Below are positions 9,027 to 17,905 of a stretch of DNA of 64,000 nucleotides, piece after piece (position 1 is the first letter of the stretch; the number at the start of each line of letters is the position of its first letter). The position numbers and the translations under genes were made by a program. The stretch is from positions 434,001 through 498,000 of the forward strand of contig NZ_SOCR01000002.1 of the NCBI RefSeq assembly GCF_004364335.1. Direction: 5' to 3'. This stretch comes from Pseudomonas graminis (GTDB lineage Bacteria > Pseudomonadota > Gammaproteobacteria > Pseudomonadales > Pseudomonadaceae). The notes under the pieces were generated by a model. It ran no database searches, was not told where the DNA came from, and worked only from the letters and a program-made list of their open reading frames with translations.

Positions 9027-9869
9027 TCAGCGAATGAGTTCGAGGGTCAGGCCGGGATCTTGCCGATCCCCCGCTTCCAGCCGTGCAGCGCGCACGCCTT
9101 TGGCCACCAGCGCCTGACGCCACGCTTCGCGCTGGTCTCCGGAAAGGGTAACGCGCAAGGTGCTGTCCAGATTCAGGCCTCGGGACAGCAAGGTGATCCA
9201 GGGTTCCTGAGGCTCTGCCGTCAGCATCGGCAGCTCCAGCTCGCCGGTGCTTTTCAGCTCGCGCAACAGGGTCGCGGACGTCGGCAGCAAATCCCCCAGC
9301 GGCGTGCTCGATTGAAATTGCTCGACGTGGAGAAACGCCCGGCGGTTGCCGCGGGTGATGCCGTACAACGCCACGAGCGTGTTGTCAGCCGGGGCGGCCA
9401 GGCGCAGCAACAGATAGGACTGACCGTTGTCGGCGCCATACAGCTTGGCGTTGCCGAACACCTCGTTGGCCCACAGGCTGCTTTCGCCGCAGTCGCGCGC
9501 CTGGCACCAGAACAGCAACTGCGCGCCCTGCTGCTGCAACGCCTCACGGGCAGCGGTGAACGCCTCATCGGCGCTGTGCTCGACCGGCAATTGGTAGGTG
9601 ATGGCAGTGACGTTGCCGCGCCCGGACACCTGCCCGTCGAAACGCAACTGGCCGCTGATCTTGCGGATCGAGCCCAGCGGGTAAATACGTTCCAGCTCGG
9701 CGGCGGGCCGGTAATCGACGATTTCCGCGTCTTCCAGTCGCGGCAGGCTGGGCAAGTCCTGACTGCCGGGGACGTCGGCTGCATGGACGATGGCGCTGAA
9801 CCCGGTGAGCAGCAGCGTGAGCGCGAGCGTGCGGGTGAAGGTGTGGGCGAACGTCATGGATGCGCTCAT
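9027..9869 (-). CDS. DUF4892 domain-containing exported protein
   Basis: About 280 residues starting MSASMTFAHTFTRTLAL, with a signal peptide ending near AIVHA-ADVPG. The mature protein is soluble and has an OmpA-independent DUF4892-type fold common in Pseudomonas. Motifs such as QLPVEHSADEAF and LLFWCQARDCGESSLWANEV, with a Cys pair, are visible. Function is unknown; periplasmic location is inferred from the signal peptide. The open frame extends upstream to 9926, but that part does not look like an export signal, so the internal start is preferred. Confidence 0.75.
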   Translation of the reverse strand: MSASMTFAHTFTRTLALTLLLTGFSAIVHAADVPGSQDLPSLPRLEDAEIVDYRPAAELERIYPLGSIRKISGQLRFDGQVSGRGNVTAITYQLPVEHSADEAFTAAREALQQQGAQLLFWCQARDCGESSLWANEVFGNAKLYGADNGQSYLLLRLAAPADNTLVALYGITRGNRRAFLHVEQFQSSTPLGDLLPTSATLLRELKSTGELELPMLTAEPQEPWITLLSRGLNLDSTLRVTLSGDQREAWRQALVAKGVRAARLEAGDRQDPGLTLELIR

Positions 9870-10043
9870 GGCAGGGCAATCGGCGAGGCAGCCCTTGAAG
9901 CGGCAGGCAAGGCAATCGGCAGGCAAAACAAAGCCGCGACAACGCGCGGCGTGCTGGAAAATAAAATGTCGGGGCGTGGGCAGTGGTCCATCGTGCAGTC
10001 TCCTGTTTCAACTGCTCCAGCCTCGGCAGTTGCAGGTCGCAAG

Positions 10044-10898
10044 TCAAGGCGCGGCGAAGAAGCGATTGAAACAGTCTGCAACAGAGCGCGCCCCCGCCTC
10101 ATCGTTGAGGTGCAGATGGTGCCCGCCCGGCAAGGACGTCACCGTAAAGGGAATGCTCTCAAGCAGCTCTCGGTTCTGCGCGAGCATGCCCTCCTCGGCG
10201 ACGATTAACTGCGCCGGACAGCGCACCGCCGTGACGAAAGACAGCGCCTGCGCGCGCGTCAGACGAATCGCCGAGGGCAAGGTCAGTCGGCTGTCGCTGC
10301 GCCAGGTGTAGCCACCCGGCACCGGCATCAGGCCACGCTGGGCCAACAGTTCGGCGGCCTCACGACTGACCGCCACCATGCCTTTCATCCGCGCCTCCAC
10401 CGCCCGGTCCATGTCCGGGTAGACCGGCTTGCGCTTGCTTTGCTGGGTCAACTGCGCCTGCAGCGCCGCGCCCATACGCTCGACGACAGACTCGGGCTCG
10501 CCCACCGGCGGCACCAAGCCGTCGATCAGGGCCAGACGATTGACTCGCTGGGGCACCGCAGCTGCAACAACCACCGAAATGATCGCCCCCAGCGAGTGAC
10601 CCAGCAGAGAAAACCGCTCCCAGCCCATCTGCCCCGCCACCTGCAACACGTCGTGGGCGTAGTCCGGCAAGCCGTAGGCGGAGCCTGGCGGACGGTGGTC
10701 GGAGTGACCATGCCCGGCCATGTCCAGCGCCAGTATCCGCAACCCTTCAAGCTTGGGCGCCAGCCGCGCGAAGCTGTTGGCGTTGTCCAGCCAGCCATGC
10801 AGGGCAATCACCGGAATGCCGTCCTGGGGACCAAACAGATGAGCGGCCAGCTCGATATGGGGCAGGCTCAGGCGGATTTCTTCAACCGAGCAGGTCAT
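10044..10898 (-). CDS. Alpha/beta hydrolase
   Basis: A 284-residue alpha/beta-fold hydrolase with oxyanion segment LHGWLDNANSF, nucleophile elbow LLGHSLGAI (catalytic Ser in GHSLG) and a late catalytic His in LPGGHHLHLND. The acid residue should be in the VRCPAQLIVAEEGML region. Substrate unknown; esterase/lipase-like. Its start overlaps the stop of the next hydrolase by 4 bp (ATGA), so the pair is translated together. It matches the paired hydrolases upstream of gpsA in P. aeruginosa (PA1621-PA1622 by recalled synteny). Confidence 0.88.
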   Translation of the reverse strand: MTCSVEEIRLSLPHIELAAHLFGPQDGIPVIALHGWLDNANSFARLAPKLEGLRILALDMAGHGHSDHRPPGSAYGLPDYAHDVLQVAGQMGWERFSLLGHSLGAIISVVVAAAVPQRVNRLALIDGLVPPVGEPESVVERMGAALQAQLTQQSKRKPVYPDMDRAVEARMKGMVAVSREAAELLAQRGLMPVPGGYTWRSDSRLTLPSAIRLTRAQALSFVTAVRCPAQLIVAEEGMLAQNRELLESIPFTVTSLPGGHHLHLNDEAGARSVADCFNRFFAAP

Positions 10899-11728
10899 GC
10901 GCCGACTCGCTGCAGGGCGGCGTCAGCGGTCGCGCCTTCAGCTCGGGCCGTCCAGCGGGAAAACAGCGTTCTGAGCATGTGGGCGGTGTCCTCGGGATGT
11001 TCGAGCGGGAACATATGCCCGCCGGGCACGGAAAGATACACGCCCTCGCGCATGCTTTTGACTGACAGCGCATGGTGGCGGCGCACCACATCGCTGCTTT
11101 CGCCACGCACCATCGCCAATGGCACCCGCAACTGACGGGCCAGGCCGGGGCTGGTGTGGGGAACGCTGCGGTAAATGCTGATTTCGGTCGCAGGGTCAAA
11201 ACGCAAGCGCACCCCTTCGCCATCGGCTTGCAGCCCGTGACGCAGATACGCCTCGAAGCAATCGGGATCGAAACGCCGGAACAGCGACTTGCCGGCAAAA
11301 TACTCCCGCGCCGCCTCGACACTGCTGAACACCTCCCGGCGCCCCAGCGTCCGACCTGCGGGCGTGATGCGATCAATGAAACCGAAGCGCTTGGCCGCAC
11401 GGATCATCCACTGATCGAACCGCGTCAGCACCGGCGAATCAAGCATGACCACGCCCCGGTACAACTCCGGATGACGCAACGCCGCATGGTAGTGCAGCAC
11501 GCCACCCAGCGAATGCCCAACCCCCCACACCGGCTGCGGCTGCTCGCGCACATGGTGGATCAACTCATCTACCAGCTCCGGCCAGTTGTCTGTCACCGGA
11601 AATTGCGGATTATGGGCATGCTGCTCCAGATGGCGAATCTCGAACTCAGGCCCAAGCGCCGCGAACAACTTGCCGTACGTTCCCGACGGGAAGCCATTGG
11701 CGTGAGCGAAAAACAGAAGTTGAGACAT
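10895..11728 (-). CDS. Alpha/beta hydrolase
   Basis: A 277-residue alpha/beta hydrolase starting MSQLLFFAHANGFPSG at 11728. An upstream in-frame extension to 11773 is Cys/Gly-rich and unlikely. HANGFPSGTY is the oxyanion region, VGHSLGGVLHYHAA holds the nucleophile Ser, and VPGGHMFPLEHPE holds the catalytic His. It is the promoter-proximal gene of a two-gene operon with the hydrolase at 10044. The two are paralogous in fold but not close in sequence. Substrate unknown. Confidence 0.88.
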   Translation of the reverse strand: MSQLLFFAHANGFPSGTYGKLFAALGPEFEIRHLEQHAHNPQFPVTDNWPELVDELIHHVREQPQPVWGVGHSLGGVLHYHAALRHPELYRGVVMLDSPVLTRFDQWMIRAAKRFGFIDRITPAGRTLGRREVFSSVEAAREYFAGKSLFRRFDPDCFEAYLRHGLQADGEGVRLRFDPATEISIYRSVPHTSPGLARQLRVPLAMVRGESSDVVRRHHALSVKSMREGVYLSVPGGHMFPLEHPEDTAHMLRTLFSRWTARAEGATADAALQRVGA

Positions 11729-11981
11729 GCCGACGCACCCAGAGCAACCCGAACAAGCCGCGATTGTGCGCACCCCATGAGAGGGGCGGCAATGACCGGA
11801 ACTGCCATCGATGAGGCCACTCCGGTCATGGGGAGGTTTATCTGCTTGAGTGAGAGCAATCAGTTACCCATCAGAGCAGCCCACGGCAGGGACGCGGAGC
11901 GCCTGAAGCGGCATTCCCACGCGGAGCGTGGGAACGATCAACCATCACGCCGCAAAAATTCATTGCTCTGTCTGGCCTATT

Positions 11982-12065
11982 CCCGGCTAAAGCCAGTCCT
12001 ACAAAAACACCGCGTACACCCGTAGGACCGGCGGCGCACCCGTAGGACCGGCTTCAGCCGGGAAG
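11982..12065. repeat. REP cluster with one truncated arm
   Basis: TTCCCGGCTAAAGCCAGTCC pairs with GTAGGACCGGCTTCAGCCGG near 12042-12065, with a truncated arm GTAGGACCGGCGGCGCAC in between. The gene-free stretch 11729-12383 consists of this cluster, a tandem tract and the modular repeat copy 3. Confidence 0.75.
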
Positions 12066-12068
12066 CCC

Positions 12069-12108
12069 TTGATCTGCAGTTGATCTGCAGTTGATCTGCT
12101 TTTGATCT
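12069..12108. repeat. 11-bp tandem repeat TTGATCTGCAG
   Basis: Two perfect units (12069-12079 and 12080-12090), a diverged third (TTGATCTGCTT) and a partial fourth lead straight into modular repeat copy 3. Each unit centres on GATC. Confidence 0.85.
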
Positions 12109-12372
12109 TCGTACACAAAAGGCCCAGTCACCGCCAATCGCGACTTGGGTGCAGGCTGAACGGAGGTCTCGCGGAGTGGGCCGAGCCGCATGGATGCGGC
12201 GAGAGCGCCGTCAGGACATGGATGTCCGCTCGGCGCGGGCCCACGGAGCGAGACCGGAGTGAAGGAACCCCGACGCAGGAGGGGCCAAACCAGGAGCAAG
12301 CACCCTTGGTTACTTGGGGTGCCTTTCCAAGTAACTCGCCGAAGGCGAAACAGTTCTGCCGTTAGGCAGAAC
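12099..12372 (+). repeat. Modular intergenic repeat, long form (copy 3)
   Basis: Same order as copy 2: CTTTTGATCTTCGTACACAA, the GACTTGGGTGCAGGCTGAAC block, hairpin CCGCATGGATGCGG (12186-12199), a nested hairpin with outer stem GCGCCG/CGGCGC (12205-12236) and inner GGACATGGATGTCC, the block AAGTAACTCGCCGAAGGCGA, and terminal hairpin GTTCTGCC-GTTA-GGCAGAAC (12353-12372). The stems differ from copy 2 but remain paired. It ends 11 bp from the thioesterase stop and may serve as its downstream terminator region. Confidence 0.8.
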
Positions 12373-12383
12373 CAGCAGGCGAA

Positions 12384-12827
12384 TCACCGCCCGGGCGGCT
12401 GCTCCCCATGGGGCACCACCGCCACCGTCAACCGGGAAATACAACAGGCCTTGCCATCCTCCGTCGTCAGACGAATATCCCAGACATGGGTCGTGCGTCC
12501 GATATGCACCGGGTGCGCCACCGCCGTCACTCGCCCGCTGCGCACCCCGCGCAAATGGTTCGCGTTGACCTCGATCCCCACACAAAAAAACCGATCGGTA
12601 TCAATCACCAGATAGCTGGCCGTAGACCCCACCGTCTCCGCCAGCACCACCGAAGCGCCGCCGTGCAACAAACCGTAAGGCTGATGAGTGCGCTCATCCA
12701 CCGCCATGCTCGCCGTCAAAGACTGGTCGTCGACCGCCTCAAACCGGATATCCAGCACCTCACCAATGGTGTTCTTCTGCTTCCCATTAAGCGCGTCAAG
12801 GTCCGGAGGGCTACGCCATATACTCAT
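12384..12827 (-). CDS. Hotdog-fold thioesterase (PaaI/YbdB type)
   Basis: A 147-residue single hotdog domain. YGLLHGGASVVLAETVGS contains the HGG loop and the catalytic acid (Glu of LAE) typical of the 4HBT-II / EntH-YdiI acyl-CoA thioesterases; length matches the family. A good ribosome site (AAGGAAG) precedes the ATG. It hydrolyses an acyl- or aryl-CoA; the exact substrate cannot be told. Recalled synteny with PA1618 of P. aeruginosa. Confidence 0.9.
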   Translation of the reverse strand: MSIWRSPPDLDALNGKQKNTIGEVLDIRFEAVDDQSLTASMAVDERTHQPYGLLHGGASVVLAETVGSTASYLVIDTDRFFCVGIEVNANHLRGVRSGRVTAVAHPVHIGRTTHVWDIRLTTEDGKACCISRLTVAVVPHGEQPPGR

Positions 12828-12908
12828 GGTTCTTCCTTGTTATTTCAGAGTTTGCACCACTTCCATCATTCAACGCGGGAGCGCAGAAAAGCGCTCTCCG
12901 CTCCATCA

Positions 12909-13364
12909 TCAAGTGTGCCGAACATCCACCAGTTCCATCGCCCCAACAAGGGGCAAATCCGCCTCAAGCTGAGCCAGACTGGCAGTGTGCATCGGTTGCG
13001 CCTGCTGCAAAGAGCCATGCACCGCCAGCCCTATCAACGTGCCCACCAGAGGTTGATGACTGACCAGCAACACATTCTCCGCGCTGTACGCACCCATCTG
13101 CTCCAGCACCTTGTGCGGATTGCAGTCCGGCGTCAGCCACGGCACGGTCACGATGGCATCGGTAAAACCGAGCGCCTGACGGACCAGCTCGGCGGTCTGT
13201 TGGGCGCGCACATACGGGCTGGCAATGATCCGCTGCAGCGGCTGACCCATCAGGTGAGCGGCACTGCGCAAGACCTCCTCGCGGCCTTTGGCGGTCAGCT
13301 CACGCTCGGCGTCCGTACGGGCCTGAGGCTTTGCCTCGCCGTGGCGCAGAATCCAGACCTTCAC
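12909..13364 (-). CDS. sixA: Phosphohistidine phosphatase SixA
   Basis: A 151-residue histidine-phosphatase protein with the N-terminal RHGEA motif (catalytic His8 in MKVWILRHGEAKP) and a second His in LLVSHQPLVG. Length and missing lid domain fit SixA, which removes phosphate from phosphohistidines such as HPt domains or PTS proteins. The start overlaps the DUF4389 stop by 4 bp, in an operon gpsA - DUF4389 - sixA. An HptB-dependent hybrid kinase gene lies nearby at 15232, but a functional link is only a guess. Confidence 0.88.
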   Translation of the reverse strand: MKVWILRHGEAKPQARTDAERELTAKGREEVLRSAAHLMGQPLQRIIASPYVRAQQTAELVRQALGFTDAIVTVPWLTPDCNPHKVLEQMGAYSAENVLLVSHQPLVGTLIGLAVHGSLQQAQPMHTASLAQLEADLPLVGAMELVDVRHT

Positions 13365-13873
13365 GGTTTTGGCTCCTCGCCGGGCGTGGACGGCGGCGTG
13401 ACCGGCGCAGAGGGCGATGTGTCGGCAGCCCCATGGGAAGTGTCGGAATCCACCGGCGGCGTTTCGGAAACCGGTGGCGTTGCAGCGGGAACCGGCTGCG
13501 GAGTCACGGGCGCTGGTGACGCCGTGGCAGCAGCAGGCTGCGCAGTAGCAGGCGCCGGTTGCGGCTTGACCGCCACAACGTGCGGCGCCTCGCCCTCAGG
13601 TGCACGCGGCGTTGGCCAGTCGGCGAATGGCCATGGCTTCTGATCGGTGTGGAAGGTGCCAAAGCGGCCGATCTGCGCCAGGTACTGGCTCAGGCTGTCG
13701 CCGAACGACATCACGCTGAGGCTCGGCGCGCCGTTGAACAGCCGGTAAACCAGCTGCACCAGGACAGCCACCGCCAGCACCACCTCGGCCACTTGCCAGA
13801 CCAGCACAAACAGCACCATCCACAGGATGCGCAGCAGGATAGATTCGTGTTGCTTGAGTTTTGATTCGTTCAA
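13361..13873 (-). CDS. DUF4389 domain membrane protein
   Basis: About 170 residues. A DUF4389 domain with two membrane spans (around LRILWMVLFVLVWQVAEVVL) is followed by a Pro/Ala/Thr-rich low-complexity tail of about 90 residues. The best start is TTG at 13873 (reading MNESKLKQHES), preceded by GGAG. The open frame continues to 13927, but that would overlap gpsA and adds unconserved sequence. It lies between gpsA and sixA with a 4-bp overlap to sixA. Function unknown. Confidence 0.75.
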   Translation of the reverse strand: MNESKLKQHESILLRILWMVLFVLVWQVAEVVLAVAVLVQLVYRLFNGAPSLSVMSFGDSLSQYLAQIGRFGTFHTDQKPWPFADWPTPRAPEGEAPHVVAVKPQPAPATAQPAAATASPAPVTPQPVPAATPPVSETPPVDSDTSHGAADTSPSAPVTPPSTPGEEPKP

Positions 13874-13892
13874 GAGCTTCTCCGTGCGGGGA

Positions 13893-14918
13893 TCAGTTGA
13901 AACCGCTGGTTGAAATAAAATCGACATCGGTCTTGGGCTCGGCGCGCATCAGCAGCTCAATGACCTGCTCCAGGGTGCGGCCCTCGAACAGAATGGCGTG
14001 AAGCCCGGCCACCAGTGGCATGTAAACCTGCAATTCCTGCGCCTTGGCCTTCAGCACCTTGAGCGTGTTGACGCCCTCCGCGACTTCACCCAGTCGGGTG
14101 ACCGCTTCGTCCAGGCTCAGGCCCTGCCCCAGGGCAAAACCCACCTGGTAATTGCGGCTCTTTGGCGAGGAACAGGTGACGATCAGATCGCCGACCCCGG
14201 CCAGGCCCAGAAAGGTCATCGGATTGGCGCCCTGACTGACCGCAAAACGGGTCATTTCCGCCAGCGCGCGGGTGATCAGCATGCTTTTGGTGTTCTCGCC
14301 CATGTTCAGCGCCACCGCCATGCCGGCAATGATGGCGTAAACGTTTTTCAGCGCGCCGCCCAGCTCCACGCCAAAACGGTCGGCGCTGGCGTACACGCGG
14401 AAGGTGCGGCCATGCAGTGCGGCCTGGACCTGCTGACAGAGGTCGTCATCTTCGCTGGCGACGACCGTGGCGGTGAGGGCGTGTTCGGCGATCTCGCGGG
14501 CCAGGTTGGGCCCGGACAGCACGCCGATCCGCGCAGCAGGCGCGATATCCTGAAGGATCTCGCTCATGAGCTTGAAGGTGTCGGCCTCAATGCCCTTGGT
14601 CAGGCTCACCAGCATCTTCCCGGCGAGCAGGTCAACGTGCGGCGTCAGGACGCCACGCAGCGCACTGGACGGCAGTGCGACGAAGACCAGCTGGCTGTCC
14701 TGCAAAGTGGCGTGCAGGTCAGTGACCGGCTCGACGCCCTCGAGCACCTTGATGCCCTTGAGGTAGCGCGGGTTCTCGCGATTGACGCGAATTGACTCGG
14801 CCTGCTCCGGATCGCGCATCCACTGCGTCACCCGATGACCGTTGCCGGCCAACAGATTGGCCACTGCGGTCCCGAAGCTGCCGCCGCCAAGGACCGCTAT
14901 TGGTTGCTGCTGGGTCAT
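13893..14918 (-). CDS. gpsA: NAD(P)H-dependent glycerol-3-phosphate dehydrogenase
   Basis: Reduces dihydroxyacetone phosphate to sn-glycerol-3-phosphate, the backbone of phospholipids; cytosolic. 341 residues from [13 protein letters not shown]. The Rossmann motif GGGSFGTA is at the N-terminus, SGPNLA and the catalytic Lys in [10 protein letters not shown] are present, and [11 protein letters not shown] marks the C-terminal domain. The start at 14918 is chosen over 14930 because it matches the usual short N-terminus. First gene of gpsA-DUF4389-sixA; divergent from the hybrid kinase with 313 bp between them. Confidence 0.97.
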   Translation of the reverse strand: MTQQQPIAVLGGGSFGTAVANLLAGNGHRVTQWMRDPEQAESIRVNRENPRYLKGIKVLEGVEPVTDLHATLQDSQLVFVALPSSALRGVLTPHVDLLAGKMLVSLTKGIEADTFKLMSEILQDIAPAARIGVLSGPNLAREIAEHALTATVVASEDDDLCQQVQAALHGRTFRVYASADRFGVELGGALKNVYAIIAGMAVALNMGENTKSMLITRALAEMTRFAVSQGANPMTFLGLAGVGDLIVTCSSPKSRNYQVGFALGQGLSLDEAVTRLGEVAEGVNTLKVLKAKAQELQVYMPLVAGLHAILFEGRTLEQVIELLMRAEPKTDVDFISTSGFN

Positions 14919-15231
14919 AAAACAATCCATTCAGGGCCATCACATCTGGCGATGCGGGCATTATACGGGCCGTCAGGCTCGCGGCCAGCGGCAAAAGGTG
15001 CCCCCACGAACTTATAGCCGATCCCCCACTATTGCCGAGGAAATTGCCCACAGCTCGGTTAAGATGCGCACCCGAGATGAAAATTCCTCAACGGCGCCGA
15101 TGAGCTATCGTCAGGTCGCTCCCGAAGAGATCCGTCACATGACACCAAGCGTCCACCTCCCCTGCCCCGTCAGGCTTTGCCATGCCTGAGTATCGGCAGA
15201 TCCTCCGGGCCCAGACAGCCGGAACCGCCTC

Positions 15232-17169
15232 GTGACGGCTCAGCGCGGCTGGAACATCAGCACCCGCACGCAGATCCTCAGCCTCGGTCCGGCGTTGCTG
15301 CTGACCTTGCTGCTGATCAGCTTCTTTACCGTGGTGCGGATTCAGGACCTGCGACAGGAACTCAATCACACCGGGCAACTCATTGCCAACCAGCTGGCGC
15401 CCGCATCGGAGTACGGCGTCATCGTCGGCAACAACGCCGTGCTTGAAAACCTCATGAACGCCACGATGAACACCCCCCATGTGCGCTTTCTCGAAGTGCG
15501 CAACAGTGCCGGCAAGGTGCTGGTTCATGTCGAGCCTGCCGAGGAACAAGGGCATTCGCGGCAGATGGAAGTGTTCCAGGCGCCGATCCGCCTGCAGCCG
15601 GACAGGTCCGCGCAGCTGTTCGACAACGCCGACGAGCCCGGTTCCGCTGACGACCCCAGCGTTCCGGTCGAGGGCTATCTGGGTCGGGTGCTGGTGGGCA
15701 TGTCCAGTGATGCGTTCAATGAGCGAGAACAGGAAATACTGCTGAAGGCCGGCGTGCTGGCGATGTTCGCCCTGCTGTTTACCTACATGCTGGCGAGGCG
15801 GCTGTCGCTGAGCCTGTCCCAGCCCATCAGCGCCATGAGCGCCGCCGTCAAGGCTATCCAGCAGGGTGACTATTCTGCACCGCTGCCCGTAGCCGACGAT
15901 GCCGAGCTGGGTGATCTCGCGCGGCACATCAACAATCTGGCATTGGGCCTGGAGAAGGCCAGCCGTGAGCAGAAACAGGCGATGGATGAACTCATTCGGA
16001 CCCGTGAAGAAGCCGAACGCGCCAACAACGCGAAGTCAGAATTCCTGGCCATGATGAGCCACGAGTTGCGCACGCCGATGAATGGCGTACTGGGCATGCT
16101 GCAGTTGATGGAAACCACGAAAATGACCGATGAGCAGGCCGAATACGCTGCCCTGGCCATGGAGTCCACCGAGCACCTGCTGCGCGTCATCAATGACATT
16201 CTCGATTTCTCCCGCTTCGAGCGCGATGCGCTGGAACTGGAGAGCATTTCATTCAACCTCGCCGACCTGATCAGCACCTCGGTTCAGGCGTTTGCCCACA
16301 ACGCACAGCAGCGCGGTCTGGCACTGGAACTGGATCTGCCGCCTTCGATGCAGGCGTTGCAGGTAAAAGGCGACCCGACGCGCATCCGGCAGATTCTGGT
16401 CAACCTGATCGGCAATGCACTGAAATTCACCGAATTTGGCAGCGTGCGCGTCGAGGCAGGCTTTACCCTCGCCCACCCGCAGCACGTTCTGTTTACCTGC
16501 GCGGTGCGCGACAGCGGCATCGGTATTTCTCCGGACCTGCTGGAGTCGATGTTCGACGCGTTTCAGCAAGCGGACAACTCCATCTCCCGCCGCTACGGCG
16601 GCACCGGTCTGGGCCTGCCCATTGCGCGCAATCTGGCCGAGCGTATGGGCGGGTCGCTGCAGGCGCAGAGCAGCGAAGGGCTTGGGTCCGTTTTCCAACT
16701 GCAAATCCCGCTGCAGCGGGTTCAACAGCCGGTGATCGCACCCGCGCCCGGCGCCGTGGGTGAACTGCCCCAGAGCCGCGACGCCTGTGTGCTGCTGGTC
16801 GAAGACAACCCGGTAAATCGCACGGTGGTCGAAGCAATGCTGCGCAGCCTGGGTTTGCAGGTGAGCCTGGCGGCGGACGGGCTTGAAGCAGTGAACATGG
16901 CCAGTCGCGAAAGCTTCGCGCTGATCCTGATGGACTGCCGACTGCCGGTCATGGACGGCTACGAAGCGACGCGCCGAATCCGCCTGCTGCCGGGGTTGGC
17001 GACGTTGCCCATTATTGCCCTGACCGCCAACGCCCAGCACGGCGACCGGGATATTTGTCTGCAAGCGGGAATGAACGATTACCTGGCCAAGCCGTTCAAA
17101 CGTACTGATTTACAGCAGGTTTTGCAGCGCTGGTTGACCATTAAGGCATCTGCGACTGGCGGTAAATGA
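15232..17169 (+). CDS. Hybrid sensor histidine kinase / response regulator (PA1611-like)
   Basis: A 645-residue inner-membrane hybrid kinase from a GTG start. TM1 is about 17-37, a periplasmic sensor region about 38-168, TM2 about 172-188, and HAMP about 190-245. HisKA has His277 (FLAMMSHELRTPMNG) and the ATPase domain has NLIGNALKFT, DSGIGI and GGTGLGLPIA. A C-terminal receiver has Asp568 (ILMDCRLPVMDG) and Lys in LAKPFK. It has no HPt domain. The PA1611 protein at the same place beside fabAB in P. aeruginosa signals through HptB and interacts with RetS in the Gac/Rsm network, so a similar lifestyle-switch role is likely here by orthology. Confidence 0.9.
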   Translation: MTAQRGWNISTRTQILSLGPALLLTLLLISFFTVVRIQDLRQELNHTGQLIANQLAPASEYGVIVGNNAVLENLMNATMNTPHVRFLEVRNSAGKVLVHVEPAEEQGHSRQMEVFQAPIRLQPDRSAQLFDNADEPGSADDPSVPVEGYLGRVLVGMSSDAFNEREQEILLKAGVLAMFALLFTYMLARRLSLSLSQPISAMSAAVKAIQQGDYSAPLPVADDAELGDLARHINNLALGLEKASREQKQAMDELIRTREEAERANNAKSEFLAMMSHELRTPMNGVLGMLQLMETTKMTDEQAEYAALAMESTEHLLRVINDILDFSRFERDALELESISFNLADLISTSVQAFAHNAQQRGLALELDLPPSMQALQVKGDPTRIRQILVNLIGNALKFTEFGSVRVEAGFTLAHPQHVLFTCAVRDSGIGISPDLLESMFDAFQQADNSISRRYGGTGLGLPIARNLAERMGGSLQAQSSEGLGSVFQLQIPLQRVQQPVIAPAPGAVGELPQSRDACVLLVEDNPVNRTVVEAMLRSLGLQVSLAADGLEAVNMASRESFALILMDCRLPVMDGYEATRRIRLLPGLATLPIIALTANAQHGDRDICLQAGMNDYLAKPFKRTDLQQVLQRWLTIKASATGGK

Positions 17170-17379
17170 TAAATTGCGGCAGTCTTGTGTGCCGATTCGA
17201 CCCACGCCAACGCGCGGACGAAAAATTTCAGTGCACAGGTGTACATTCATTTCACCCGTGCTGTGACTTTCACTACAACGCAATAGTCTATGAGTAGGCT
17301 GCCAGCAGAGGGATGACCCGCTGGCCAGACTGGGTACGTAACGCCACACCCTGCCGCACAGGATTATCGAGGAGCTCGC

Positions 17380-17895
17380 ATGACCAAACAAAACGCCTTT
17401 ACCCGGGAAGATCTGCTGCGCTGCAGTCGCGGCGAGCTGTTCGGCCCAGGTAACGCGCAATTGCCCGCCCCCAATATGCTGATGGTTGATCGCATCACCC
17501 ACATCAGTGAAGAAGGCGGCAAGTTCGGCAAAGGTGAATTGGTCGCCGAACTCGATATCAGCTCGGACCTGTGGTTCTTCGCCTGTCACTTCGAAGGTGA
17601 CCCGGTGATGCCAGGTTGCCTGGGCCTCGACGCCATGTGGCAACTGGTCGGCTTCTTCCTGGGCTGGCAAGGCCTGCCGGGCCGCGGTCGCGCACTGGGC
17701 TCTGGCGAAGTGAAATTCTTCGGTCAGGTCCTCCCGACCGCCAAGAAAGTCACCTACAACATTCACATCAAGCGCGTCCTCAAGGGCAAGCTGAACCTGG
17801 CGATCGCCGACGGTTCGGTCAGCGTGGACGGCCGTGAAATCTATACCGCTGAAGGCCTGCGTGTCGGCGTCTTCACTTCCACTGAAAATTTCTAA
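17380..17895 (+). CDS. fabA: 3-hydroxydecanoyl-ACP dehydratase/isomerase
   Basis: Introduces the cis double bond at the C10 stage and thus starts anaerobic unsaturated fatty acid synthesis. 171 residues, as in E. coli. The active-site pair His70 and Asp84 is present in [25 protein letters not shown] precedes the ATG. It is followed by fabB after 10 bp. An imperfect palindrome GTGCACAGGTGTAC lies around 17231-17244, about 140 bp upstream, and could be a fatty-acid regulator site (by eye only). Confidence 0.98.
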   Translation: MTKQNAFTREDLLRCSRGELFGPGNAQLPAPNMLMVDRITHISEEGGKFGKGELVAELDISSDLWFFACHFEGDPVMPGCLGLDAMWQLVGFFLGWQGLPGRGRALGSGEVKFFGQVLPTAKKVTYNIHIKRVLKGKLNLAIADGSVSVDGREIYTAEGLRVGVFTSTENF

Positions 17896-17905
17896 GGGTA
17901 TTCGC

